DNA from: an uncultured Bacilli bacterium
GTDB lineage: Bacteria > Bacillota_I > Bacilli_A > RF39 > UBA660
Length of the DNA stretch: 10,141 nt
Assembly: GCA_934101445.1 (NCBI GenBank)
Contig: CAKORQ010000020.1
Coordinates: 1-10,141 of the forward strand
Direction of reading: 5' to 3'
The position numbers were made by a program, and so were the translations under genes. Position 1 is the stretch's first letter, and every line of letters begins with the position of its first letter. The notes under the pieces are model-generated. The model was given only the letters and a program-made list of their open reading frames with translations. It did no database searches and was not told where the DNA came from. Shown piece by piece: positions 1 through 7,214 of this stretch.

Positions 1-440
1 TTAGAAAAGATGATGATTCTGTTTCGGATAATAGTATTCTTAAATCCTTAACTATAAGTGGTCATGCTATTAATTTTGATCCTTTTGTTAATGAGTATAA
101 TATAACAATTAAGAAAAACGAAACTGATGTAGGTATTGAGTGTGTACCAGATGATATTAATGCTTCCATTACTATCGAAGGAAACTCTAATCTTACTACC
201 GGTAGTCAAATAAAAATAAGAGTTACTGCTGAAAATGGTAATTATACCGATTATTTAGTTAATGTTACGGGGTATCAAAAAAAGAGTAATATAATTGGGA
301 CTATATTTATAGTTTTATTAGTAATCCTAGCAATTGCGTATGCGGTATTAAGAGCCTTGGGCTATAAGATTTACTTTAATCTTCAAGGTATTAAAAATTT
401 CTTTAGTAACTTGTTCAATAGTATATTTACAAGAAAATAA
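1..440 (+). CDS. C-terminal part of a membrane-anchored protein with a cadherin-like beta-sandwich domain (partial, 5' end outside window)
   Basis: The reading frame is open from base 3 to the TAA at 438-440, giving 145 residues that continue from the left edge. About residues 12-91 resemble the cadherin-like beta-sandwich family (Pfam Cadherin-like, PF12733). The hallmarks are an opening LKSLTISG strand, a central FDPFVNEYNITI segment, and a closing pattern of VTAENGNYTDYLVNVT. A hydrophobic helix follows at about residues 96-118 (IIGTIFIVLLVILAIAYAV), then a short tail with aromatic and basic residues ending FTRK. This predicts an outward-facing domain anchored by a C-terminal membrane segment. 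Members of this family are usually cell-surface proteins of Gram-positive bacteria, but the N-terminal part that would show its specific role is missing. The last codons overlap the promoter of the downstream T-box operon. Function beyond surface adhesion or structure is not inferable. Confidence 0.75.
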   Translation, partial: RKDDDSVSDNSILKSLTISGHAINFDPFVNEYNITIKKNETDVGIECVPDDINASITIEGNSNLTTGSQIKIRVTAENGNYTDYLVNVTGYQKKSNIIGTIFIVLLVILAIAYAVLRALGYKIYFNLQGIKNFFSNLFNSIFTRK

Positions 441-454
441 AATTATGATAGAAT
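427..454 (+). promoter_or_regulatory. Predicted sigma-A-type promoter for the T-box / HD / tyrS operon
   Basis: TTTACA (427-432) and TAGAAT (449-454) are separated by 16 bases. Transcription would start near 460-462, just before the first base-paired segment of the T-box leader. The -35 box lies inside the last codons of the preceding gene. Prediction from sequence only. Confidence 0.5.
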
Positions 455-460
455 TTATTT

Positions 461-590
461 GTTAACAAAGAAGGGCCTTACAAACCTGGAGTTAAATCGG
501 CTAAGACCGTTATCATTAAAGAGTGTATGCATAGTCATAAAATAAGGTGGTACCGCGAGATTTCGTCCTTATATTATGGCTATTTTTTTG
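461..590 (+). promoter_or_regulatory. T-box riboswitch leader, probable tyrosine specificity, unusually short
   Basis: The diagnostic T-box core AAGGTGGTACCGCG is at 544-557. The antiterminator can be drawn completely: helix 542-547 with 567-572, the seven-base bulge UGGUACC (548-554), and an upper helix 555-558 with 563-566 capped by GAUU. UGGU in the bulge would pair with the tRNA end ACCA, so a discriminator base A. Upstream, ACCGTTATC (506-514) and GAGTG (521-525) are conserved spacer elements of T-box leaders. A small Stem I can be drawn from TTAAC (462-466) with GTTAA (491-495), and an inner AGG (472-474) with CCT (485-487). The inner loop holds UAC (479-481), a tyrosine codon followed by A, which matches the tyrS gene in the operon. 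A small hairpin CGG/CCG (498-509) lies where Stem II would be. Only about 85 bases precede the core, so the long upper Stem I arm of classical leaders is absent. The core is certain; the specifier assignment is inference. Confidence 0.9.
531..589 (+). terminator. T-box-associated intrinsic terminator
   Basis: ATAGTCATAAAATAAGG (531-547) pairs with 567-583 along 17 positions, with a single A-A mismatch (541/573) and one G-U pair (535/579). The stem is followed by a run of seven T (583-589). The upper part of this stem is the same helix as the antiterminator, so the terminator here seems to be a downward extension of it rather than a separate competing hairpin. Confidence 0.7.
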
Positions 591-610
591 TACATAAGAG
601 GAGGTATTAG

Positions 611-1174
611 ATGTTTACAGAAGAATTAAATTATATTAATGATATGCGCATAAGAGAAGGGGCTAAAATTTTATTAGATGGACTACCGGAGTATTTTTAT
701 ACGATACCCGCTTCATCTACGGGAAAATATCATCCTGATTTTGCTAGTGGCGAAGGTGGGTTAGTTAGACATACTAAAGTTGCTGTTCGCATGGCTTATG
801 AATTATATCAAATAACTCCCTATGATAAATTGTTTACTCAGCACGAAAAAGATGTTATGATTGTGGCTCTACTTATTCATGATGGGTTAAAAAAAGGCAA
901 TCCTGAGGAAAAATATACCCGCTTTGATCACCCAATCTTAGCTGCTGAATATGTTGCTGCCTCAAAAGATAAAGCCCATCTAACCGAGGCTGAGGTAAAA
1001 TTAATCAGTCATGTTGTTAAAACTCATATGGGCAAATGGAACACTGACTACAACGGTAATGAAATTTTAGAAGTACCAAAGGATAGATATCAATATTTTG
1101 TCCATATGTGCGATTATTTAGCAAGTAGAAAAGTAATAAATATTAAATTTGATGATAAAGGAGAGATAATATAA
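611..1174 (+). CDS. HD-domain phosphohydrolase-like protein (YhaM-like HD domain), first gene of the tyrS T-box operon
   Basis: This is a predicted metal-dependent phosphohydrolase or phosphodiesterase of 187 residues. It is essentially one HD domain, with the metal-ligand pattern spread as expected: H54 (VRHTKV), the H90-D91 pair (LLIHDG), H107 (FDHP), H134 (SHVV), H139 (KTHMG) and D168 (MCDYLAS). The arrangement and the KxxH...DYL ending resemble the HD domain of YhaM-type 3'-5' exoribonucleases. The N-terminal OB-fold of those enzymes is missing, so RNA cleavage should not be assumed. There is no signal peptide or membrane segment, so it is cytoplasmic. The start is set by AGAGGAGG (598-604), six bases before the ATG, immediately after the T-box terminator. 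Its TAA stop overlaps the tyrS start (TAATG), so the two are probably translationally coupled and both respond to uncharged tRNA-Tyr. The substrate (nucleotide, RNA end or aberrant tRNA/aminoacyl product) is unknown. Confidence 0.85.
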   Translation: MFTEELNYINDMRIREGAKILLDGLPEYFYTIPASSTGKYHPDFASGEGGLVRHTKVAVRMAYELYQITPYDKLFTQHEKDVMIVALLIHDGLKKGNPEEKYTRFDHPILAAEYVAASKDKAHLTEAEVKLISHVVKTHMGKWNTDYNGNEILEVPKDRYQYFVHMCDYLASRKVINIKFDDKGEII

Positions 1175-2412
1175 TGCAAAAGATGACCAATTGGGAAGAA
1201 TTAGAATGGCGTGGGTTAGTTAAGGACGTTGCTGGCGCCGATATTAAAGATAAAATTAATAATGAAACCATAACTTTTTACTGGGGAACTGATCCTACGG
1301 CTGATTCCCTTCATTTGGGCCATTATTCCTCATTAGTAACGGCTAAAAGATTAATGAAAATGGGACATAAACCAATTCTTTTATGTGGCGGGGCTACTGG
1401 GCGAATTGGCGATCCTAGACCTACTAGTGAAAGAGAAATAATTAGTATTGAGACTTTAAATAACAATATTAAAGGAATTCAAAAACAAATTGATGAGATA
1501 TTTGCTGGTAATGTAAAACTTGTTAATAACTATGATTGGTTTAAAGGTTATGAATTTTTGGATTTTTTAAGAGATATTGGTAAATATGTTAATGTTAATT
1601 ATATGTTAAGTAAAGATATAATTAATCGTAGATTGGAAACGGGAATTACTTATGCCGAATTTAGTTATATGTTAATTCAAGGTTACGATTTTTTAAATAT
1701 GTATGAAAAGATGGGATGTACTATGCAAGTTGCTGGTTCTGACCAATGGGGTAATATCACAACCGGCATCGACTTAATTAGAAAAATTTTAGGTAAAGAG
1801 GCTTACGGCTTTACGATGCCATTAATTTTAGATGCTAATGGTAAAAAATTTGGCAAAAGTGAGGGTAATGCTTTATGGCTTGATAAAAATAAGACGAGTA
1901 GTTATGCCCTATATCAATATTTAATTAATACTGATGATTCTAAAGTAGAAGAATATTTAAAAGTATTTACCTTTTTAACTAGAGAAGAAATTGAAGATAT
2001 AATTGCTAAACATAATGAGGCTAAAGAATTAAGATTAGCCCAAAAAACTTTGGCTAAATGTATTATTACGGACTTAAGAGGACCAGAAGAATATGAAAAA
2101 GCCTTAAAAATTAGTGAAGCCCTATTTACTGATAAAATTAACACCTTAACTAAAGAAGACATTATTAATAATTTAAATACTGTTCCGCAAGTAGAAATTA
2201 GTGAAGGTAATATTGTGGAAGTACTGGTTAATGCCAAAGTATTTAATAGTAAAAGAGAGGCTAGAGAATTAATAAGTGGTAATGCCTTGTCTTTAAATAA
2301 TAAAAAAGTAACAGATTTAGAATATATAATTAATAAAAATGATGCCATTGACGGAGAAATATTCTTAATCCGCAAAGGGAAAAAGAATTATTATATTGGA
2401 AATATTAAATAA
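1174..2412 (+). CDS. tyrS: Tyrosine--tRNA ligase (TyrRS)
   Basis: It attaches tyrosine to tRNA-Tyr using ATP, as a soluble class I synthetase. The 412 residues match the usual length of about 420. The ATP-binding signature is DPTADSLHLGH, with HLGH at 47-50. The tyrosine-pocket segment is YAEFSYMLIQGYDF (160-173), followed by GSDQWGN (188-194), and the KMSKS-type loop reads KFGKS (225-229). A C-terminal S4-type RNA-binding domain lies at about 347-412, with SKREARELISGNALSLNNKKV as its core. AAAGGAGA (1157-1164) ends 9 bases upstream of the chosen ATG. A second ATG three codons later would sit too far from this site. The gene overlaps the upstream HD gene by one base and shares its T-box leader, so expression should rise when tRNA-Tyr is uncharged. 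No key residue appears to be missing. Confidence 0.97.
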   Translation: MQKMTNWEELEWRGLVKDVAGADIKDKINNETITFYWGTDPTADSLHLGHYSSLVTAKRLMKMGHKPILLCGGATGRIGDPRPTSEREIISIETLNNNIKGIQKQIDEIFAGNVKLVNNYDWFKGYEFLDFLRDIGKYVNVNYMLSKDIINRRLETGITYAEFSYMLIQGYDFLNMYEKMGCTMQVAGSDQWGNITTGIDLIRKILGKEAYGFTMPLILDANGKKFGKSEGNALWLDKNKTSSYALYQYLINTDDSKVEEYLKVFTFLTREEIEDIIAKHNEAKELRLAQKTLAKCIITDLRGPEEYEKALKISEALFTDKINTLTKEDIINNLNTVPQVEISEGNIVEVLVNAKVFNSKREARELISGNALSLNNKKVTDLEYIINKNDAIDGEIFLIRKGKKNYYIGNIK

Positions 2413-2420
2413 AAAAAATA

Positions 2421-2462
2421 ATAAGAAACTTGCTAAATAATATGGTAAGTTTTTTATCTTTT
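2421..2462 (+). terminator. Intrinsic terminator after tyrS
   Basis: AAACTTGC (2426-2433) pairs with GTAAGTTT (2445-2452), including one G-U pair. The stem can be lengthened by upstream A residues pairing with the T run to about 2421/2457. It is followed by TCTTTTT. It lies just after the tyrS stop and closes the T-box operon. Confidence 0.7.
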
Positions 2463-2494
2463 TGGTATCATAAAATAGTAAAGAAGTGGTGTTA

Positions 2495-4834
2495 ATGGAA
2501 AGAGAAAATATTAATATAAAAACCGGCTTAAATAATGTCGAAGTAAGCCAAAGGATTGCCCAAAACTTAATTAACTATAACGATGTGCCCCCAACCAAAA
2601 CAATCAAGCAAATCATTATTAGTAATTTTTGTACATATTTTAATTTCTTAAATGTGTTTTTAGGCGGAGCTATCCTAATTGCCGGAATTATTGGTGGTAA
2701 ATTTTTTGATGCTATCAAAAATTGTCTATTTATGGGAGTTATCATTGCCAATAGCGTTATCAGCACTATTCAAGAAGTAATTTCTAAAAAAATCATTGAT
2801 AAGTTATCAGTTTTATCAGCCTCTAAAGTAAGTGGCATCAGGGATGGTAAACCAGTTGAACTAGGTGTTGAAGAAATTGTTTTAGATGATATTTTAGAAT
2901 ATAAATTAGGTAGTCAAGTTGTTGTTGATAGTATTATCCGAGAAGGGACTGTTGAAGTTAATGAATCCTTTATTACTGGGGAATCTAAGGCTATAACCAA
3001 GAAAAAAGGTGATACACTTTTATCCGGAAGTTTTATCGTCAGTGGTTTTTGTACCGTTCAAGTTATTCATATTGGCGCTGATAACTATATTTCTAAAATA
3101 AGTAAAGAGGCTAAATACGATAAAAAGGCTAACTCGGTTATAATGAGTTCCTTTGAAGGATTACTAAAAGTATTATCTATAGCCATTATCCCGGTAGGCA
3201 TCCTTTTAATGGTAAATCAACTAGAAGTTACCAATAATTTTACGAGTGCTGTATTTAACACCGTTGGTGCCTTAATTGGCATGATACCCGAAGGTCTTTT
3301 ACTTCTAACTAGTTCGGTAATGGCCGTAAGCGTGGCCAGACTGGCCAAATTTAATGTCTTGGTTCAACAATTGTATTGTATTGAAACATTGGCTAGAGTT
3401 GATGTTATTTGTCTTGATAAAACCGGTACTATAACCTCCGGAAAAATGAATATGAAAGAATTTATTCCGGATAAAGGAGTGAAAAAAGATTACGTTGATC
3501 GAGTTCTAAGTAACTTTAGTTATGCTTTTAAAAATGTTAATGATACTCTAAAGGCTATTCAAGAAAAATATACTATTAAAGGTAACTGGGAGATTAAAGA
3601 TGTTATCGAATTTTCATCTAGTCGTAAATATAGTGTTGCCACTTTTAAAGAAGAAGGAACTTTTTTTCTCGGAGCCCCTGAATTTGTTTTAAAAGAACAA
3701 GTAAAAAAATATAGTGAAATTTTGGATAAATATAGTGATTATCGGACTTTAGTTTTAGCCAAAGAAGGCAAAAATACTAAACAAGTTTTAGGCTTTGTTA
3801 TTATTGAAGATGAAATAAGAAAAACAGCTCCCGCTACTTTGGCCTACTTTAAAGAGCAGGGGGTTCGCGTAAAAATTATTAGTGGAGATAACTTTAAAAC
3901 TGTAGCCTCGATTGCTAGAAGGGCCGGTCTAACCGATGTTAATGGGGTTGATGCTAGGACAATTACCGAAGAAAATGTCGGGGAAGCCGTTTTAAAATAT
4001 GATGTCTTTGGACGAGTTACTCCCGAACAAAAGAAAATGCTTATTAAAGCCTTACAAAATAATGGTCATACGGTCGCCATGACCGGCGATGGGGTTAATG
4101 ATGTTTTAGCCTTAAAATCTGCCGATTGTTCCATTGCCATGGCCAGTGGCTCTGATGCGGCGAAAAATGTTAGCCAATTAGTATTACTTGATTCTAATTT
4201 TGCCTCCTTACCAGAAGTAGTAGCCGAAGGCCGTAGAACCATTAATAATGTGGAAAGATCAGCCTCTTTATTACTAATTAAAACCATATTTACATCTATT
4301 TTGGTATGTGTTTGTATCTTAACAAAGAGTGAATATTTTTACTTGCCAATTCAGTTAAGCCTAATTACAACTTGTACCATTAGCGTTCCTTCATTCTTCT
4401 TAGCCCTTGAACCTAATCATAATCGGGTTAAGGGAAATTTTATGTTAAAAGTTGTTAGCAAAAGTATCCCTCCTGCTTTAACGGTAGTATTTAATGTTAT
4501 TATGATTTTACTATTTAGAAATCAGTTTAATATAGATGCAGATTTAACTAGTACTTTAATTGTCATCATGACTGGTACGACAGGATTTATTAATCTATCC
4601 CGAATAAGTAGACCTTTTAATACTTTTAGAATTATTTTGTATACAGTATTATTATCATTATTCTTATATGTTATTGTCTATCATAGTAGTTTCTTCTATT
4701 TAAGTCAAATTAATTTTAATACGATTCTTTTATATACCGTATTTTATATCTGCAGTATATGGGTATTTGATAAATTAACGTATCTTATTGATTTTATCTT
4801 AAAGACTTTTGATAAAGAATACATTGGTAATTAA
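2495..4834 (+). CDS. Cation-transporting P-type ATPase, CtpE-like (probable Ca2+ or related cation)
   Basis: This is an ATP-driven cation pump of the cytoplasmic membrane, 779 residues long. The actuator TGES is at 161-164, the phosphorylation site DKTGT at 308-312 (D308), a nucleotide-binding GAPE at 393-396, and the hinge motif GDGVND at 531-536. Two membrane helices lie at about 53-68 and 78-93, two more at about 224-283 (the second containing PEGL, 265-268), and about six lie between 590 and 760, giving ten. The PEGLLLLTS stretch and the VPSFFLALEPN segment in the C-terminal helices match the CtpE/Exp7-type group. Mycobacterial CtpE exports calcium, hence the suggested ion, though no ion can be read from sequence alone. 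There is no N-terminal heavy-metal-binding domain. I chose ATG 2495, with GAAGTGGTG at 2483-2491 as an imperfect ribosome-binding site. A GTG at 2486 would add three residues but lies inside that site. It is flanked by terminators, so probably monocistronic. Confidence 0.88.
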   Translation: MERENINIKTGLNNVEVSQRIAQNLINYNDVPPTKTIKQIIISNFCTYFNFLNVFLGGAILIAGIIGGKFFDAIKNCLFMGVIIANSVISTIQEVISKKIIDKLSVLSASKVSGIRDGKPVELGVEEIVLDDILEYKLGSQVVVDSIIREGTVEVNESFITGESKAITKKKGDTLLSGSFIVSGFCTVQVIHIGADNYISKISKEAKYDKKANSVIMSSFEGLLKVLSIAIIPVGILLMVNQLEVTNNFTSAVFNTVGALIGMIPEGLLLLTSSVMAVSVARLAKFNVLVQQLYCIETLARVDVICLDKTGTITSGKMNMKEFIPDKGVKKDYVDRVLSNFSYAFKNVNDTLKAIQEKYTIKGNWEIKDVIEFSSSRKYSVATFKEEGTFFLGAPEFVLKEQVKKYSEILDKYSDYRTLVLAKEGKNTKQVLGFVIIEDEIRKTAPATLAYFKEQGVRVKIISGDNFKTVASIARRAGLTDVNGVDARTITEENVGEAVLKYDVFGRVTPEQKKMLIKALQNNGHTVAMTGDGVNDVLALKSADCSIAMASGSDAAKNVSQLVLLDSNFASLPEVVAEGRRTINNVERSASLLLIKTIFTSILVCVCILTKSEYFYLPIQLSLITTCTISVPSFFLALEPNHNRVKGNFMLKVVSKSIPPALTVVFNVIMILLFRNQFNIDADLTSTLIVIMTGTTGFINLSRISRPFNTFRIILYTVLLSLFLYVIVYHSSFFYLSQINFNTILLYTVFYICSIWVFDKLTYLIDFILKTFDKEYIGN

Positions 4835-4845
4835 TATAGTTAAAT

Positions 4846-4874
4846 AAGATTGTCTTAAATAAAGGCAATCTTTT
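4846..4874 (+). terminator. Probable intrinsic terminator after the P-type ATPase
   Basis: AAGATTGTC (4846-4854) pairs with GGCAATCTT (4864-4872), nine pairs including one G-U, with an A/T loop. The following T run is short (TTTT, 4871-4874), so it may be a partial terminator. Confidence 0.6.
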
Positions 4875-4897
4875 AAAAAAATAATAAACTAATGTAA

Positions 4898-4924
4898 AAA
4901 GGCTGGAGTTAATAGCCTTTATTT
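4898..4924 (+). terminator. Second hairpin in the ATPase-dxs gap, possible terminator
   Basis: AAAGGCT (4898-4904) pairs perfectly with AGCCTTT (4914-4920) across a nine-base loop, followed by ATTTG. It comes 25 bases after the first hairpin and 33 bases before dxs. The poor T run makes it a weak terminator. It could instead act as a leader hairpin for dxs. Confidence 0.4.
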
Positions 4925-4957
4925 GATATTATAGATTTACAACTTGGAAGTGAAAAA

Positions 4958-6850
4958 ATGAAACTAGAAGAAATAAAAAATCCAAAATTTTTAAAAGACT
5001 TAGATTATTTAGAATTAGATAAATTAAGTACCGATATAAGAAAATTTTTAATTGAAAACGTTTCCAAAACCGGGGGACATTTATCATCAAACTTAGGGAG
5101 AGTTGAATTAACAATAACCATTCACCGTAATTTTGATTGTCCTAAAGATAAGATTATATTTGATGTTGGCCATCAAGCCTATGTTCATAAAATCTTAACT
5201 GGTCGCGCCAAAGACTTTAAAAATTTGCGTAAACTTAATGGCCTATCGGGATTTCAAAAAATGAGTGAGTCCGTTTATGATAACTATGAGGCCGGACATT
5301 CTTCAACCAGTCTTTCGGCGGCGTTAGGTTTTGCTCTGGCCCGAGATATGAAAAAAGAAGATAACAACGTTATTGCGGTTATTGGCGATGGTTCTATTGG
5401 TAACGGCTTGTGTTATGAGGCTTTAAATCATATTGGTGCTGCAAAGACTAAATTAATTGTTATTTTAAACGATAATGAAATGAGTATCTCTGAAAATGTT
5501 GGGGCTCTTCATAATACCTTAGATAAAATTAGAAGTACTAAAAAATATCATAAAACTATTGAATATACGAAAAGTGTCTTACAACGTATTCCCGTGATTG
5601 GTAAATACTTGTATCGTTTTATGAAATATATAAAAGAATCATTTAAAAAACTTTATATGAAAGAAGGCTACTTATTCGAGGAGTTTGGTCTTAATTATTA
5701 TGGCCCCATTAATGGTCATGATTTTAAAGAATTAGATAAATACTTACAAATGGCTAAAAATGAGTCCCAACCCGTTTTACTTCATGTTATTACTAAAAAA
5801 GGTAAAGGTTATAAGTATGCCGAAGAAGATAAAATTGGTCTTTGGCATGGAGTTGGTCCTTTTGATATTAAAACTGGTAAAATGTCTGGTAGTTTGGATG
5901 GCAAGATTTCTTGGAGTGATGCTATTACGAAACATCTAATTAACATCGCCAAAAAAGATAAAGAGATTATTGCTATAACTCCGGCTATGGCTAATGGCAG
6001 TAAACTAAACTGTTTTAAAGAAAAATATCCTGACCGCTTTATTGATGTGGGTATTGCTGAGGAACACGCCCTAGTGCTTGCTAATGCCTTTGCTATCTCC
6101 GGAGCAAAACCTTTTGTTTCCATTTATTCAACCTTTTTACAAAGAGGTTATGATGAAATTCAACAAGATCTGGCCCGAATGAATGGCAATGTCGTTATTG
6201 GGGTTGACCGTGCCGGAATTGTGGGCGAAGATGGTGAAACTCATCAAGGAATTTTTGATGTTGCTATCTTAAATAACATCCCCAATATAATTATTATGGC
6301 CCCACATAATAATAAAGAAGCTGCCGATATGCTATATACGGCCTTTAAAACTAAAGGCTTAGTAGCCATTCGTTATTCTAAAGATAGAATTTTCTATGAA
6401 GAAACCACTTACGAATTACAGACTATTGGTTCCTGGGAAATTATGGGTTATCCTGAAAGAATTATAAATAATGGTTATTTAATTAGTTATGGTGATTTTT
6501 TGAATATTGCCTTAGAAATTAGGGACGAATTAAAGAACAAAAATATCTATTTAAATGTTATTAATGCTCGTTATATAAAACCAATGGATATTAAGGTTTT
6601 AAAAATGTTAGTAAAACAAAATAAACCCGTGTTTGTTTATGAAGAAGTAGTAAGTACTGGCTCTTTAGGTAGTGAAATAGCCAAATACTTATTAGAACAA
6701 GGCTTTAACAATATCTATGAAAATTATGCTGTACCTGATGAATTTATTAAACAAGGTAAAAGAAATGAAATTATTGATTTACTACACCTAGATAAAAATA
6801 GTATAATAAAAAATATAGAAAAGAAGATGAAAAAATGCAAATTGAAGTAA
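4958..6850 (+). CDS. dxs: 1-deoxy-D-xylulose-5-phosphate synthase
   Basis: It condenses pyruvate with glyceraldehyde 3-phosphate, using thiamine diphosphate, to form 1-deoxy-D-xylulose 5-phosphate. This is the first step of the MEP isoprenoid pathway and also feeds thiamine and pyridoxal synthesis. It is a soluble cytoplasmic enzyme. The 630 residues fit the family length of about 620-640. Visible signatures are GGHLSSNLG (H41), FDVGHQAYVHKILTGR (68-83), GHSSTSLS (113-120), and the thiamine-diphosphate motif GDGSIGNG (143-150) with N171/N173. Further on are the catalytic-glutamate region GIAEEH (365-370) and DRAGIVGEDGETHQG (417-431). The start is ATG 4958, with GGAAGTG (4946-4952) as a modest ribosome-binding site. 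The final 16 bases overlap the next gene, so the two are probably co-translated. No other MEP-pathway gene is in the window. A candidate -10 TATTAT at 4927-4932 has only a weak -35, so the promoter is uncertain. Confidence 0.97.
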   Translation: MKLEEIKNPKFLKDLDYLELDKLSTDIRKFLIENVSKTGGHLSSNLGRVELTITIHRNFDCPKDKIIFDVGHQAYVHKILTGRAKDFKNLRKLNGLSGFQKMSESVYDNYEAGHSSTSLSAALGFALARDMKKEDNNVIAVIGDGSIGNGLCYEALNHIGAAKTKLIVILNDNEMSISENVGALHNTLDKIRSTKKYHKTIEYTKSVLQRIPVIGKYLYRFMKYIKESFKKLYMKEGYLFEEFGLNYYGPINGHDFKELDKYLQMAKNESQPVLLHVITKKGKGYKYAEEDKIGLWHGVGPFDIKTGKMSGSLDGKISWSDAITKHLINIAKKDKEIIAITPAMANGSKLNCFKEKYPDRFIDVGIAEEHALVLANAFAISGAKPFVSIYSTFLQRGYDEIQQDLARMNGNVVIGVDRAGIVGEDGETHQGIFDVAILNNIPNIIIMAPHNNKEAADMLYTAFKTKGLVAIRYSKDRIFYEETTYELQTIGSWEIMGYPERIINNGYLISYGDFLNIALEIRDELKNKNIYLNVINARYIKPMDIKVLKMLVKQNKPVFVYEEVVSTGSLGSEIAKYLLEQGFNNIYENYAVPDEFIKQGKRNEIIDLLHLDKNSIIKNIEKKMKKCKLK

Positions 6851-7179
6851 AAACTGTTAAACTATGTGTAATGGTACCTGTAGAATATACTGAATCCTTA
6901 AGAAGTGCCATTGGTAAATATCCCTGTGGGATTCAAGGAAATTATAGTGAATGTATGAATATTACAAGATGCAATTGCACCTTTCGCCCCAATGATTTTG
7001 CTAATCCCTTCAAAGGAAGCAAAGGCGTTTTAGAGCGTTCGGTTGAGGATAAAATTGAAGTTGTCTGTGATATTTCTAAAGTAAAGGGTTTAATTAAAGT
7101 AATTAAAGAAAATCATCCCTATGAAGAAGTAGGAATTGATATTTACCCCTTAATTAGTCTAGATTACTTTAATGATTAA
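6835..7179 (+). CDS. Stand-alone NIF3-insert / YqfO-type PII-like domain protein
   Basis: This is a small protein of 114 residues. It matches the CutA/PII-like domain found inserted in YqfO-type NIF3 proteins and also as free-standing proteins (YqfO03 type). The N-terminal strand is KLCVMVPVEYTESLRSAI (9-26). GIQGNYSEC (32-40) follows, then TFRPNDFANPF (49-59), and the C-terminal hallmark HPYEEVGIDIYPL (94-106). There is no signal peptide or membrane helix. It has six cysteines (11, 31, 40, 46, 48, 78), including C40-x5-C46-x-C48, which is rich for its size and might bind a metal, though that is inference. The gene starts inside the dxs end, overlapping it by 16 bases in another frame with only a weak ribosome-binding site, so translation is probably coupled to dxs. 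Proteins of this fold form trimers and some bind small ligands or metals. The actual role is unknown. Confidence 0.8.
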   Translation: MQIEVKTVKLCVMVPVEYTESLRSAIGKYPCGIQGNYSECMNITRCNCTFRPNDFANPFKGSKGVLERSVEDKIEVVCDISKVKGLIKVIKENHPYEEVGIDIYPLISLDYFND

Positions 7180-7214
7180 GATAGAAAAACATATAATATA
7201 ATAGGTGATAACAA

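Noticed and set aside
1914..2375. Long minus-strand open frame opposite tyrS
   Set aside because: It lies wholly within tyrS in antisense, has no ribosome-binding site or family resemblance, and is explained by A/T-rich codon bias of the sense gene. The shorter antisense frames opposite the ATPase and dxs are rejected for the same reason.
2449..2476. Possible promoter before the P-type ATPase (TAAAAT at 2471-2476)
   Set aside because: The only spaced -35 candidate is GTTTTT inside the terminator T run. A promoter must exist nearby if the terminator works, but I cannot place it with confidence.
2486..2494. Upstream GTG start for the P-type ATPase
   Set aside because: The GTG lies inside the purine-rich GAAGTGGTG that serves the ATG at 2495, and nothing suitable lies further upstream.
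7192..7197. Perfect TATAAT just upstream of the 80-residue gene
   Set aside because: A start about seven bases downstream (near 7204) would fall within the ribosome-binding site AGGTGA (7203-7208), and the -35 region is weak. More likely chance in A/T-rich sequence, with the gene read from the dxs operon.
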